DNA from: Dietzia cinnamea NBRC 102147
Lineage (GTDB): Bacteria; Actinomycetota; Actinomycetes; Mycobacteriales; Mycobacteriaceae
Assembly: GCF_001571065.1 (NCBI RefSeq)
Contig: NZ_BCSW01000007.1
Location: forward strand, 43,010 to 107,009
DNA length: 64,000 bases
Reading direction: 5' to 3'
A program made the translations under genes and the position numbers. Below are positions 26,124 through 34,518 of this stretch, in pieces. The notes under the pieces are model-generated. The model worked only from the letters and a program-made list of their open reading frames with translations. It did no database searches and was not told the DNA's origin. Within the stretch, counting starts at the first letter, position 1, and every line of letters starts with the position of its first letter.

Positions 26124-27191
26124 TCAGTCCCGCGGGTAGACGAAGCCGCGCCGGACGTCGACGCCCACGGCCTCGCCGACCCGGCCGGGCGCCGCGGTCC
26201 CGGCGGGGGTGAGAATCCGGAGCTCGGTGTCGCCGTGGCGGCAGATGACGGTCCTCCCGCTACGACCGTAGAGGGAAGTGATGAACTCGGCGCCGATGCG
26301 ACCCTCCGCCACGCCGGGGGTGGCGAGGTCGAGTCCGCCGGGGAGCAGGGCGAGGGTGGCGGGACCCGTCACCGTGCCGGCGGGCCCGGTGAGGACGTCG
26401 GCACCGAGCGTGATGCCCCCGTCGTCGGAGCGGAAGCCGTCGCCGTCGACCGTCCCGTCGACGAGAGTGGCGTCGTGCAGGAACCCGGCGACGAAGGCGC
26501 TGTTCGGGGCGGCGTCCAGCCGGTCGGGCACGTCGCACTGCACGAGTCGTCCCCGGTGCAGCACGGCCACCTCGTCACCGAGGGCGAGGGCCTCGCCCCG
26601 GTCGTGGGTGACGTGGACCATCGTGAGGCCGTGTTCGGCGGCGAGCCGGCGCAGTACCAGGCGTAGTGAGGCGCGCAGCGGCTCGTCGAGCGCGGAGAGG
26701 GCCTCGTCCAGTAGCAGGACGCTCGGTCGCGCGACGATGGCCCGGGCGAGCGAGACCCGCTGACGCTGCCCACCGGACAGGGTGTCGGGCCGCCTCCGGG
26801 CGAGCTCGCCCAACTCGACGGTCTCGAGCGCCTCGGCGACGAGCGCGCGTCGGCGTGCGGCCGGCACCTTCGCACGGCGCAGCGGGTAGGCGACGTTGTC
26901 CGCCACGCTGAGGTGGGGCCACACGGCATGGTGCTGGAAGACCATGCCGAGGTCGCGCTCCTCGGGCGGGAGGTGGACTCCGCCGCCGACGAGGGTGCGG
27001 CCGCCGACCCGGATGGTGCCCGCCGAGGGGCGCTCGAACCCGGCGACGGCGCGGAGGAAGGTGGACTTGCCGGAGCCGGACGGGCCGACGAGGGTGAGGA
27101 TCCGGCCCGAGTCCACGCGGACGTCGAGGTCCTCCAGGGCGACGGTCTCGCCGAATCGGACGCTGACGCCGCGGGCGTCGAGTTCAGGCAC
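26124..27191 (-). CDS. ABC transporter ATP-binding protein, ferric (FbpC/PotA) type
   Basis: The 355-residue ATPase has Walker A GPSGSGKST, LPPEERDLGMVFQHHAVWPH, signature LSGGQRQRVS and Walker B VLLLDEALSALDEPLR, followed by a C-terminal TOBE-like domain of about 110 residues. It energises the permease encoded just upstream. The GTG at 27191 overlaps the permease by eight bases. FbpC-like ATPases serve Fe(III), and related ones serve phosphonates, sulfate or polyamines; iron is favoured by the binding protein. Confidence 0.9.
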   Translation of the reverse strand: MPELDARGVSVRFGETVALEDLDVRVDSGRILTLVGPSGSGKSTFLRAVAGFERPSAGTIRVGGRTLVGGGVHLPPEERDLGMVFQHHAVWPHLSVADNVAYPLRRAKVPAARRRALVAEALETVELGELARRRPDTLSGGQRQRVSLARAIVARPSVLLLDEALSALDEPLRASLRLVLRRLAAEHGLTMVHVTHDRGEALALGDEVAVLHRGRLVQCDVPDRLDAAPNSAFVAGFLHDATLVDGTVDGDGFRSDDGGITLGADVLTGPAGTVTGPATLALLPGGLDLATPGVAEGRIGAEFITSLYGRSGRTVICRHGDTELRILTPAGTAAPGRVGEAVGVDVRRGFVYPRD

Positions 27192-28812
27192 GGATCCTCC
27201 CGGATGCGGCGTCGGACCCGGTGTCGGGTCGGGTGTAGCGGGCACCGAAGGCGGCCAGGACGAGCAGGCCCACCGCCATGAGCACCACGGACAGGGCGGA
27301 GGAGGCGTTGTAGTCCCCGGCCCGTTGGTACTGGAAGATCACCACGCCGAGCGTCTGGGTTCCCGGGGCCACGAGTAGGACGGAGAGTGTGAGCTCCCGC
27401 ACCGCGGTGACGGCGACCATGACCGAGCCGATCCCGGCGGCGGGCAGGGCCATGCGCACGCTCGTGTCGATCCGCGAGCGTAGAGCCCTGGCACCGCCGA
27501 TGCGGGCGGCCTCCTCCATCGACGAGTGGATCCCCGCCAGTGGGCCGCGGACGGTCTGCACCACGATCGCGGTGAAGGCGGTGACGTACGCACCGAGGAT
27601 GACCCAGCGGGTGTTGAACAGCCCGGTGTAGCGGCCGAGGATGAGCCACCCCGTGGCGATGACTAGGCCGGGGACGGCCTGCGGCAGCAGCACCGACATG
27701 AGGAGCGGTTCGCGGTCGCGTCCGGCCAGGCGGGTGGTGAACAGTCCGACGAGCAGTCCGAGGACGCCGCAGATGAGCGCCGCTCCGAGCGCGAGGACGA
27801 CGGAGTTGGTGACTCCGTCGATCGTGGTGGAGGCGGTCAGCGCCCGCCGGAAGTTGTCCAGGGTCGCGGTCTCAAGGGTGAGGGGCACGCCCGGTGCGGG
27901 GAGGAGGGCCCGGACCGCCAGGCCGACGAGCGGGGCGAGGGTGACGAGGACGCTGACGGTCCACGCGATCACCGCCAGGGGCAGCCGAGACCGGCCGAGG
28001 GCCTGGGGCGCGGCGGGCCGTCCGGTGCCGCCGAACTCGACCGACCCCTTGGTGACCTGCCGGTCGAGCAGCGTGCCCAGGGCACCGATCAGAAGCAACA
28101 CCACCCCGATCTGGGAGACGGTCTGCAGTGGTGAGGCCACGGATCCGGATTCGAGGAACCGGTAGACCATCGTCGACAGCGTCTCGAACCCGGCGGGCAG
28201 ACCCACGATCACGGGGATACCGAAGTCGCCGATCCCGCTGACGAAGGTCAAAGTGAACGCCGCCGCCATGGCCGGCCGGATGAGGGGCAGGGTGACGTCG
28301 AGATGGGTGCGCGTCGGGCGGGCACCGGAGAGGCGGGAGGCCTCCTCGAGTTCTGCGGGGATGCGTCGCAGCGCGGCCGCGACGACGAAGTACGCCATGG
28401 GGTAGGCGTGCAGGGTGAGCAGGAAAATGACGCCGGGCCCGCCGTAGAAGTTCCAGGGCGCGAACCCGATCAGTCGGTCGAGGAGTCCGCCGTCGGTGAG
28501 CAGGCCGCTCCAGGCGATGGCCCCGATGAAGGGCGGTATGAACAGAGGCGTGAGCAGCAGCAGGCGCAGCGCCCCGCGGCCCGGCAGGTCGGTGCGGTCG
28601 AGGCCGAACGCCATCAGCGTGCCGATGATGACGGCCCCGACCGCCGAGAGCAGAGAGCTGACGAGGCTGTTGGCGGTGGCCGTGAGCAGACCCTGGTCGA
28701 TGAGTTCGGGAAGGTGGTTGGCCCCCAGCGCCAGCGAGACGACCAGGGCCAGGGGCAGCACCATGACGCCCGCGAGGGACGCCCACAGGGCCAGCCTGAG
28801 GGGGAGCGTCAC
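27184..28812 (-). CDS. ABC transporter permease, FbpB (iron) type
   Basis: The 542-residue protein has about twelve hydrophobic segments arranged as two repeats, each with an EAA loop: AELEEASRLSGARPTRTHLD in the first half and SSMEEAARIGGARALRSRID in the second. This fused two-permease form is typical of Fbp and related iron importers. It begins with GTG immediately after the stop of the binding-protein gene. It forms the membrane channel with the ATPase at 26124-27191. Confidence 0.92.
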   Translation of the reverse strand: MTLPLRLALWASLAGVMVLPLALVVSLALGANHLPELIDQGLLTATANSLVSSLLSAVGAVIIGTLMAFGLDRTDLPGRGALRLLLLTPLFIPPFIGAIAWSGLLTDGGLLDRLIGFAPWNFYGGPGVIFLLTLHAYPMAYFVVAAALRRIPAELEEASRLSGARPTRTHLDVTLPLIRPAMAAAFTLTFVSGIGDFGIPVIVGLPAGFETLSTMVYRFLESGSVASPLQTVSQIGVVLLLIGALGTLLDRQVTKGSVEFGGTGRPAAPQALGRSRLPLAVIAWTVSVLVTLAPLVGLAVRALLPAPGVPLTLETATLDNFRRALTASTTIDGVTNSVVLALGAALICGVLGLLVGLFTTRLAGRDREPLLMSVLLPQAVPGLVIATGWLILGRYTGLFNTRWVILGAYVTAFTAIVVQTVRGPLAGIHSSMEEAARIGGARALRSRIDTSVRMALPAAGIGSVMVAVTAVRELTLSVLLVAPGTQTLGVVIFQYQRAGDYNASSALSVVLMAVGLLVLAAFGARYTRPDTGSDAASGRIRA

Positions 28813-29880
28813 CTACCTGACGGCCGCGTTGAAGGCGGCCACGGCGTCGTCGCGGGAGGCGGCGATCGCCTCGAGGTCCTGGTCGAAGAGGGCGATGTCG
28901 CCCAGCGCGGGGGCGCCCTCGGGGCTTCCGGCGTCATCGCGCACCGGAAGGTAGTTCTGGTCGACGGCGAGCTCCTGGCCCTTCTTGGAGACGAGGAAGT
29001 CGAGGAAGAGCTTGGCGGCCTCGGGGTTGGGTGCGTCGGCGAACACGGCACCGGGCTGGGTGATGTAGGGGACGCCCTCATCGGGATAGCTCACGGCGAT
29101 GGGCGAGCCCTGGGAGGCGAGGTCGCGGACGAGGTAATCCACCACGATCCCGACGGGCCGGGAGCCCTCGGCGACGGCCTGCGAGACGGGCCCGTTGGAC
29201 TCCGCGACCTGCGGGTTGTTGGCGCCGAGCTGTTCGATCCACTCCTCGCCCAGGTCCGGCTGCAGGCTCCACGCCGCGGCGTTGAAGGCGGCCGCGCCGG
29301 AGACGTCCGGGTTGGGCAGGATGATCCGGTCGGCGTACCCGGGCTCGGTGAGCTCGGCCCACGAGGTCGGCGGCTCGGTGATCTCGTCGGTGTTGTAGGC
29401 GATCACGGTGGGGATGATGCGGGTGCCGACGTAGAACCCGTCGGGGTCGATCGCCACGTCGGACAGGGCGTCGGCCTCGCTGGGCTCGAACTCCTGGAAG
29501 AGGTCCTGGTCCTTGTAGTCCTCGAAGGTGGGCACGTCGGCGGCGAGCAGGATGTCCGCGGCGACCCCGCCGGTGGTCTTCTCGGCCTCGATGCGCGCCT
29601 TGAGGTCGCCGGTGCCGGCGCGGAAGACCTTCACCTCGATGTCCGGCTGCTCCTCGTTGAACGCGGCGATGATCTGGTCGATCTTGGCCTGCGGCTCCGA
29701 GGTGTAGAGGGTCACCTCGCCGGAGGCCTCCGAGGACGTGGTGCCCTCGCCGGATCCGGGGGCGGCGGGTTCGGAACACCCCGCGAGTCCGAGGGCCCCG
29801 GCGGCGAAGACCGCCACCGACGCCAGTACCGCTCGACGACCAACAGACCGCGACACGCGACCACTTCCCATCTGCACCAT
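28813..29880 (-). CDS. ABC transporter iron(III)-type substrate-binding lipoprotein
   Basis: The 355-residue product has a twin-arginine-like and lipoprotein N-terminus (RRAVLASVAVFAAGALGLAGC, Cys35) followed by the type II periplasmic-binding fold: LYTSEPQAKIDQIIAAFN, ADILLAADVPTF and ERIILPNP-like ADRIILPNPDVSG. It resembles FbpA-like ferric-ion binders. I chose the ATG at 29880; ATG at 29871 is equally possible. It is the first gene of the three-gene importer, with the permease start directly after its stop. I see no clear iron box in the 125-base divergent region upstream. Confidence 0.88.
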   Translation of the reverse strand: MVQMGSGRVSRSVGRRAVLASVAVFAAGALGLAGCSEPAAPGSGEGTTSSEASGEVTLYTSEPQAKIDQIIAAFNEEQPDIEVKVFRAGTGDLKARIEAEKTTGGVAADILLAADVPTFEDYKDQDLFQEFEPSEADALSDVAIDPDGFYVGTRIIPTVIAYNTDEITEPPTSWAELTEPGYADRIILPNPDVSGAAAFNAAAWSLQPDLGEEWIEQLGANNPQVAESNGPVSQAVAEGSRPVGIVVDYLVRDLASQGSPIAVSYPDEGVPYITQPGAVFADAPNPEAAKLFLDFLVSKKGQELAVDQNYLPVRDDAGSPEGAPALGDIALFDQDLEAIAASRDDAVAAFNAAVR

Positions 29881-30005
29881 GAAACGGACACTCCATCCTG
29901 GCACCCTCGTCGGTCCGGCTCGGGAGTACGGGGTGAACCCACGGTGAATTCGGCGCCGATCGCTGACCGGATGCGCCCCGCCGCGGCGGCGGGCACAGTG
30001 GAGTC

Positions 30006-30470
30006 ATGACTGATTCCAACGCCATCACCGTCGAGCGCGTGATCGACCACTCGGCGGCTGAGATCTTCGATTTCCTCTCCAATCCGGAGAACCACGCCCG
30101 CCTGGACGGCTCCGGCTTCGTGCGCGGCGACTACAAGACCGACCGCATCCAGCGGGTCGGGGACGTGTTCGCCATGGATATGGAGGGCGATCACATGGGT
30201 GGCGAGTACCGCACCGAGAACCACGTCACCGGCTTCGCCAAGGACAAGTTGCTGGCCTGGCAGACCGCGCCCGCGGGCACCGAGCCCAAGGGCTGGGAGT
30301 GGGTCTGGGAGCTCGAGGCCCAGGGCCCGGACTCCACGCTGGTCCGCCACACCTACGACTGGTCCAAGGTCACCGACAAGGACCTGCTCAAGAAGGTGTC
30401 GTTCCCGCTGGTGTCGGAGAAGCAGCTCGAGGATTCGCTGAGCAACCTCGCCGCGGCCGTCGCCGGCTGA
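30006..30470 (+). CDS. SRPBCC-family (polyketide cyclase/START-like) protein
   Basis: The 154-residue protein begins ITVERVIDHSAAEIFDFLSN, the standard first strand and helix of SRPBCC folds, and continues with WEWVWELEAQGP and a C-terminal helix. Such proteins bind hydrophobic ligands in a closed cavity or act as lyases and cyclases. No catalytic residues can be assigned. It is divergent from the iron importer and followed by a repeat-rich gap of 425 bases. Its role is unknown. Confidence 0.85.
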   Translation: MTDSNAITVERVIDHSAAEIFDFLSNPENHARLDGSGFVRGDYKTDRIQRVGDVFAMDMEGDHMGGEYRTENHVTGFAKDKLLAWQTAPAGTEPKGWEWVWELEAQGPDSTLVRHTYDWSKVTDKDLLKKVSFPLVSEKQLEDSLSNLAAAVAG

Positions 30471-30507
30471 GCGGGCGGCCCGGCCCGGCCCGCCGCCTGC
30501 CGCCCGA

Positions 30508-30577
30508 CGATCGGCTCCTCGCCCAACGATTGGCTCCTCGGATCTCGATCCGCCCCCGGAACTACGGGGGCGGATCG
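30508..30577. repeat. 14-base direct repeat and 13-bp perfect hairpin downstream of the SRPBCC gene
   Basis: CGATCGGCTCCTCG (30508-30521) is followed by CGATTGGCTCCTCG (30527-30540). Directly after comes a perfect 13-bp stem: CGATCCGCCCCCG (30546-30558), loop GAACTA, CGGGGGCGGATCG (30565-30577). GGGGCGGATCG then recurs once at 30587-30597. The hairpin is the likely terminator of the SRPBCC gene. Confidence 0.7.
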
Positions 30578-30685
30578 CAATCGGAGGGGCGGATCGCCGC
30601 ACCTGCAGTCGCGCGGCGGGCCCGCTGCCGCATCACGTCCGCAGCCTTGCCGAGTCTGCGGGCACATCACCTGCCCGCGCCGCGC

Positions 30686-30745
30686 CACCTATCTGATCGC
30701 GCGCCGCCTATGGGATCCCGTAGGCGGTGCGCGATCAGATAGGTG
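30686..30745. repeat. 60-bp near-perfect palindrome
   Basis: The 25-base arm 30686-30710, starting CACCTATCTGATCGCGC, pairs with 30721-30745, ending GCGCGATCAGATAGGTG, with a single G-T mismatch that would still wobble in RNA. The 10-base centre holds GGGATCCC, itself palindromic. It lies between converging genes. Terminator, cruciform site or mobile-element remnant are all possible; I recognise no family. Confidence 0.75.
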
Positions 30746-30810
30746 AGCTGTCGCGTGCGCTCAGAGCCGGGCGTGCCGCCGACGTGGATCGCGGATTGCG
30801 CCCCTGCCCC

Positions 30811-30882
30811 GAGCGCCGCCCCCGCCTCGAGCGCCGCCCCCGCCTCGAGCGCCGCCCCCGCCTGGAGCGCCGCTCGCGCCCG
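30811..30882. repeat. 18-bp tandem repeat, four units
   Basis: The unit GAGCGCCGCCCCCGCCTC occurs at 30811-30828, 30829-30846 and 30847-30864 (last base changed), and a degenerate fourth at 30865-30882. It ends 14 bases before the stop of the DUF2945 gene. Near identity of three units indicates recent slippage or expansion. The block is not in a coding frame that I can support. Confidence 0.8.
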
Positions 30883-30895
30883 GCCACGTCCCGCT

Positions 30896-31105
30896 CTAGT
30901 CGATCTTCTTCAGCGCTGAGCCCTTGTGCATGGCCATGTGGCCGGTCCTGTCGCTCTCGATCTCGTACTGCGGCTCGTCCTTGCTGCACCTCCGCATGCG
31001 TCCCTTGAACTCCACGTCCTCTGTGTGGATGTCGCGGATCACTCCGCGCACCATCCCGGCCTCGGAGTTCCACTCGACGTGGTCGCCCTTCTCGAAGTCG
31101 CTCAT
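30896..31105 (-). CDS. DUF2945 / hypervirulence-associated (HVA1) TUDOR-like protein
   Basis: The 69-residue protein reads MSDFEKGDHVEWNSEAG, then RGVIRDIHTEDVEFKG and SKDEPQYEIESDRTGHMAMH, with the KGSALKKI end typical of DUF2945. These small beta-barrel proteins are widespread in bacteria and fungi, and their biochemical role is unsettled. The ATG at 31105 sits at a normal start for the family. It is divergent from rpf and converges with the SRPBCC gene. Confidence 0.88.
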   Translation of the reverse strand: MSDFEKGDHVEWNSEAGMVRGVIRDIHTEDVEFKGRMRRCSKDEPQYEIESDRTGHMAMHKGSALKKID

Positions 31106-31216
31106 GACGCCAGTATGGGCGCCGGACGACGACGAGGTGAGCCATCTCACGCACTCGATCCCGCCCGCCGCCCGATCAGCGGGGCCTGCGCCGTGACCTG
31201 CATGCCTGCACGTCAG

Positions 31217-31720
<504 letters not shown>

Positions 31721-31748
31721 TCCGAGCGCCGCACACGGATATGCGCAC

Positions 31749-31781
31749 GACCGGCGCCGGGGCGATCCTCCGGCGCCGGTC
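31749..31781 (+). terminator. hairpin terminator after rpf
   Basis: GACCGGCGCCGG (31749-31760) pairs perfectly with CCGGCGCCGGTC (31770-31781) around a 9-base loop, 29 bases after the rpf stop. No T-run follows, which is common in GC-rich actinobacteria. Confidence 0.6.
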
Positions 31782-31853
31782 TGACGTCTCTCCGCCGGCG
31801 GCCTGGGCGGGTGGCGGAGTGGTAGACGGCGGAGGCGGCTAGTCTTCTGAACG

Positions 31854-33239
31854 GTGACCACCGCCGATCGTGTCTACTCCCGTCTCGTCACCCGCTCCGT
31901 CGACGCGGAACACGAACTCCCCGAGCCCGTCCGACGCGACCTTCCGCGCAACGGCCTGCGCCTCGTCGCCGCCAACACACTGCAGTCGTCGGGGGACCAG
32001 ACCGTCAACGCCTCCACGGTACTGCCGTGGCTGTTCCACGTCCTCGGCGTGCCGGCGGCCTTCGTGGGCCTGCTGGTGCCGATCCGCGAATCAGGGTCGA
32101 TGCTGCCGCAGGCGTTCCTCACCCCGCTCGTGGTGCGGGTGCGCCGCCGGAAGTGGGTCTTCGTCACCGGCGCGGCCGTGCAGGCGGTGTCGGTGGCGGT
32201 GATGGCCGCGATCGCCGCGCTCGGACACGGGACGGCGGCGGGCGTCGGGATCCTGGCCGCGCTCGTGGTGTTCTCGCTGGGCCGGTGTCTGTGTTCGATC
32301 GCGTCGAAGGACGTGCAGGGCCGCACCATCCCGTCTGGGGAGCGCGGGCAGATCGTCGGTCTGGCGACGTCGGCGGCCGGGCTGGTCGCCATCACCCTCG
32401 GCGTGCTCATCCGGATGCTGGGCGGCGAGGATCTCGACCACACCGCGCTGGCGATCCTGCTGGCCGTGGGCGCGCTGCTGTGGACGCTGTCGGCGTCGGT
32501 GTACGCGCGGGTGCGCGAGCCGGCCGGCGAGGCCCGCGCTGCCGACGAACCGGAATCCGGGGCGGAGGCCCCCGCGTCCGACGAGTCGTCACCCTCCTGG
32601 TTCGCGGACGCGGCGCGGCTCTTCCGCGAGGACGCCACGTTCCGGAAGTTCATCTCCGTGCGCGGTCTGCTGCTGGTGTCGTCGCTGAGCCCGCCGTTCA
32701 TCGTGACGATGTCGATCGCCTCGGGAACGGGCGCGCTGGCCGGACTCGGCGGCTTCATCCTCGCCTCCGGCGTGGCGTCGCTGATCGGCGGGCGCATCTT
32801 CGGCCGGATGGCCGACCGGTCTTCTCGCCTGCTCATGGCGGGCGCGGCGACGGCGGCGTCGATCGTGGCGGTGGCCCTGGTGCTGATCGAGTCGATCCCG
32901 GGCTTCGACGGCGGCTCACTGGTCGGCGCCGCGGTGTTCGTCGGCGCGTACTTCCTGCTCACGCTCCTGCACTCGGGCGTCCGCGTGGGCCGCAAGACCT
33001 ACGTGGTGGACGTGGCGGAGGGCGACACCCGCACCGCGTACGTCGCGGTCGGCAACACGATGATGGGCGTCATCCTGCTCGTGGTGGGAGGCGTCAGCTC
33101 GGCGCTGGCGGCGGTGAGCGTGGACTGGGCGCTGGTGTTCCTGGCGGTGCTCGGCCTCATCGGGGCGGCGTCGGCGGTCTCGATGCCCGAGGTCTCCCGC
33201 GGCGCTCAGGCCTCGGGGTCGAACCCGACCACGTCGTAG
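31854..33239 (+). CDS. major facilitator superfamily transporter
   Basis: The 461-residue membrane protein has about twelve hydrophobic segments in two halves joined by a charged central loop (about 225-255, rich in Glu, Ala and Ser). RVRRRKWVFVTGAAVQAV and RIFGRMADRSSRLLMAG resemble MFS loop 2-3 motifs. Most such proteins export drugs or metabolites by proton exchange; the substrate is unknown. The GTG at 31854 is the only good start, with a weak ribosome binding site. The 3' end overlaps the converging DHFR-fold gene by 34 bases. Confidence 0.85.
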   Translation: MTTADRVYSRLVTRSVDAEHELPEPVRRDLPRNGLRLVAANTLQSSGDQTVNASTVLPWLFHVLGVPAAFVGLLVPIRESGSMLPQAFLTPLVVRVRRRKWVFVTGAAVQAVSVAVMAAIAALGHGTAAGVGILAALVVFSLGRCLCSIASKDVQGRTIPSGERGQIVGLATSAAGLVAITLGVLIRMLGGEDLDHTALAILLAVGALLWTLSASVYARVREPAGEARAADEPESGAEAPASDESSPSWFADAARLFREDATFRKFISVRGLLLVSSLSPPFIVTMSIASGTGALAGLGGFILASGVASLIGGRIFGRMADRSSRLLMAGAATAASIVAVALVLIESIPGFDGGSLVGAAVFVGAYFLLTLLHSGVRVGRKTYVVDVAEGDTRTAYVAVGNTMMGVILLVVGGVSSALAAVSVDWALVFLAVLGLIGAASAVSMPEVSRGAQASGSNPTTS

Positions 33240-33793
33240 ATGAGCTTCTGCACGCCGTTGCCGTAGGCCTCGCTCTCGACCAGCTCGAGCTTCTGCCGCG
33301 GCTTGTCGGTGTCGCTCCACATGCGTTTGCCGGCGCCGAGGATCCACGGGAACACCAACAGGTGGTAGCGGTCGATGAGGCCTGCGTCGGACAGGTTCCG
33401 GGCCAGCGTTGCCGATCCCTGCACGAGGATCGGCGCTCCCTCCGCCTGCTTCAGAGCCGCCACCTCGTCGAGGTTGCGCAAGATCGTCGTCGTCCCCCAT
33501 CCCTCCACCAGGTCGCCCTCGGCGAGGGTCGTCGACACGACGTACTTCGGCACGGCGTTGTACTTCGGGAACTCGTCGACCATCTGCGGCCACACGGCGG
33601 AGAACGCCTGGTAGCTGACGCGGCCGAGCAGCATCGCCCCGGCCTCGTCCTGCTCGCGGGCCTTGAGGCCGTACGCCTCCTCGAGGAAGTCCACCGCGAA
33701 CGTCCAGCCGGTGTTGCGGTAGCCGGGCTCGCCGCCGGGGGCCTCGACCACGCCGTCGAGCGAGACGAACGCGGTGTAGATCAGCTGGCTCAC
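33206..33793 (-). CDS. dihydrofolate-reductase-fold (RibD C-terminal-like) protein
   Basis: The 195-residue protein begins SQLIYTAFVSLDGVVEAPGG, typical of YwjB-like and RibD C-terminal-domain reductases, and continues with AGAMLLGRVSYQAFSAVWPQ, ILVQGSATLARNL and HLLVFPWILGAGKRMW. NADPH-dependent reduction is likely from the fold; the substrate is unknown. I chose GTG at 33793, where conservation begins. It converges with and overlaps the MFS gene. Confidence 0.88.
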   Translation of the reverse strand: MSQLIYTAFVSLDGVVEAPGGEPGYRNTGWTFAVDFLEEAYGLKAREQDEAGAMLLGRVSYQAFSAVWPQMVDEFPKYNAVPKYVVSTTLAEGDLVEGWGTTTILRNLDEVAALKQAEGAPILVQGSATLARNLSDAGLIDRYHLLVFPWILGAGKRMWSDTDKPRQKLELVESEAYGNGVQKLIYDVVGFDPEA

Positions 33794-33942
33794 GGCGGGC
33801 TCCTCGCACGGGAGTGCCAGAGTACGCCCGCACGTGCGGCCTGTGAACAGTGACAAGGGCAGCGGCGGGTGTCGCCGCGGTGCCGCCCGGGCCCGTGTGA
33901 CCGCGGCCGGTGCGACGACGAGTACGACGACGAGGAGTTCCC

Positions 33943-34437
33943 ATGGCCGACCACCAGACCACCCTCGCGGACTTCGAGGCCAGCCTGCTCGACGGGAGCG
34001 AGAAGGATCTGTCCGACTACCTGGGGCAGGTCGTCCTGGTGGTCAACACCGCGAGCAAGTGTGGGTTCACGCCTCAGTACAAGGGACTGCAGGCGCTGTA
34101 CGAGGAGTTCCGCGACCGCGGCTTCGTGGTGCTGGGGTTCCCGTGTGACCAGTTCGCGCACCAGGAGCCGGGCACGGACGAGGAGATCGGCGCGTTCTGC
34201 GAGCGGAACTTCGGCGTGGAGTTCCCGCTGTTCTCCAAGATCGAGGTCAACGGGTCGGGCGCGCACCCGCTCTACGACTGGCTGAAGTCCGAGAAGTCCG
34301 GCGTGTTGGGCGGGCGGATCAAGTGGAACTTCACCAAGTTCCTCGTTGGCCGTGAGGGTCGGGTGATCGACCGGTTCGGGCCCGCCCGCAAGCCCGAGGA
34401 CCTGCGAGACGCCGTAGCCGACGCACTGCGGGGGTGA
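33943..34437 (+). CDS. glutathione peroxidase family (thiol peroxidase)
   Basis: The 164-residue protein has the GPx active-site block VVNTASKCGFTPQYKGLQAL with the peroxidatic Cys40, then VVLGFPCDQFAHQEPG with a likely resolving Cys, and IKWNFTKFLVG near the C-terminus. In bacteria such enzymes usually take electrons from thioredoxin; actinobacteria of this group use mycothiol rather than glutathione. The ATG at 33943 is preceded by GAGGAG. It stands between the DHFR-fold gene and the mycolyltransferase. Confidence 0.93.
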   Translation: MADHQTTLADFEASLLDGSEKDLSDYLGQVVLVVNTASKCGFTPQYKGLQALYEEFRDRGFVVLGFPCDQFAHQEPGTDEEIGAFCERNFGVEFPLFSKIEVNGSGAHPLYDWLKSEKSGVLGGRIKWNFTKFLVGREGRVIDRFGPARKPEDLRDAVADALRG

Positions 34438-34518
34438 GCGGAGCGGTGCGCGGTTAACACCCCGAACTCAGTCGGTATTAAGGTTCCTCAGACACTTCTC
34501 ATCACTCTTTGGAGCCAC

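Noticed and set aside
26369..27649. A 426-codon minus-strand frame overlapping the ABC ATPase
   Set aside because: It lacks ATPase motifs; it is a shifted reading of the ATPase and permease genes.
30781..30895. Possible CRISPR-like array in the 18-bp tandem repeat
   Set aside because: Units are contiguous with no spacers and no cas genes are present.
31805..31845. Sequence GTGGCGGAGTGGTAGACGGCGG resembling the 5' part and D-arm of a tRNA-Leu
   Set aside because: No anticodon arm, T-arm with GTTCGAA or acceptor 3' half follows; the next gene starts at 31854.
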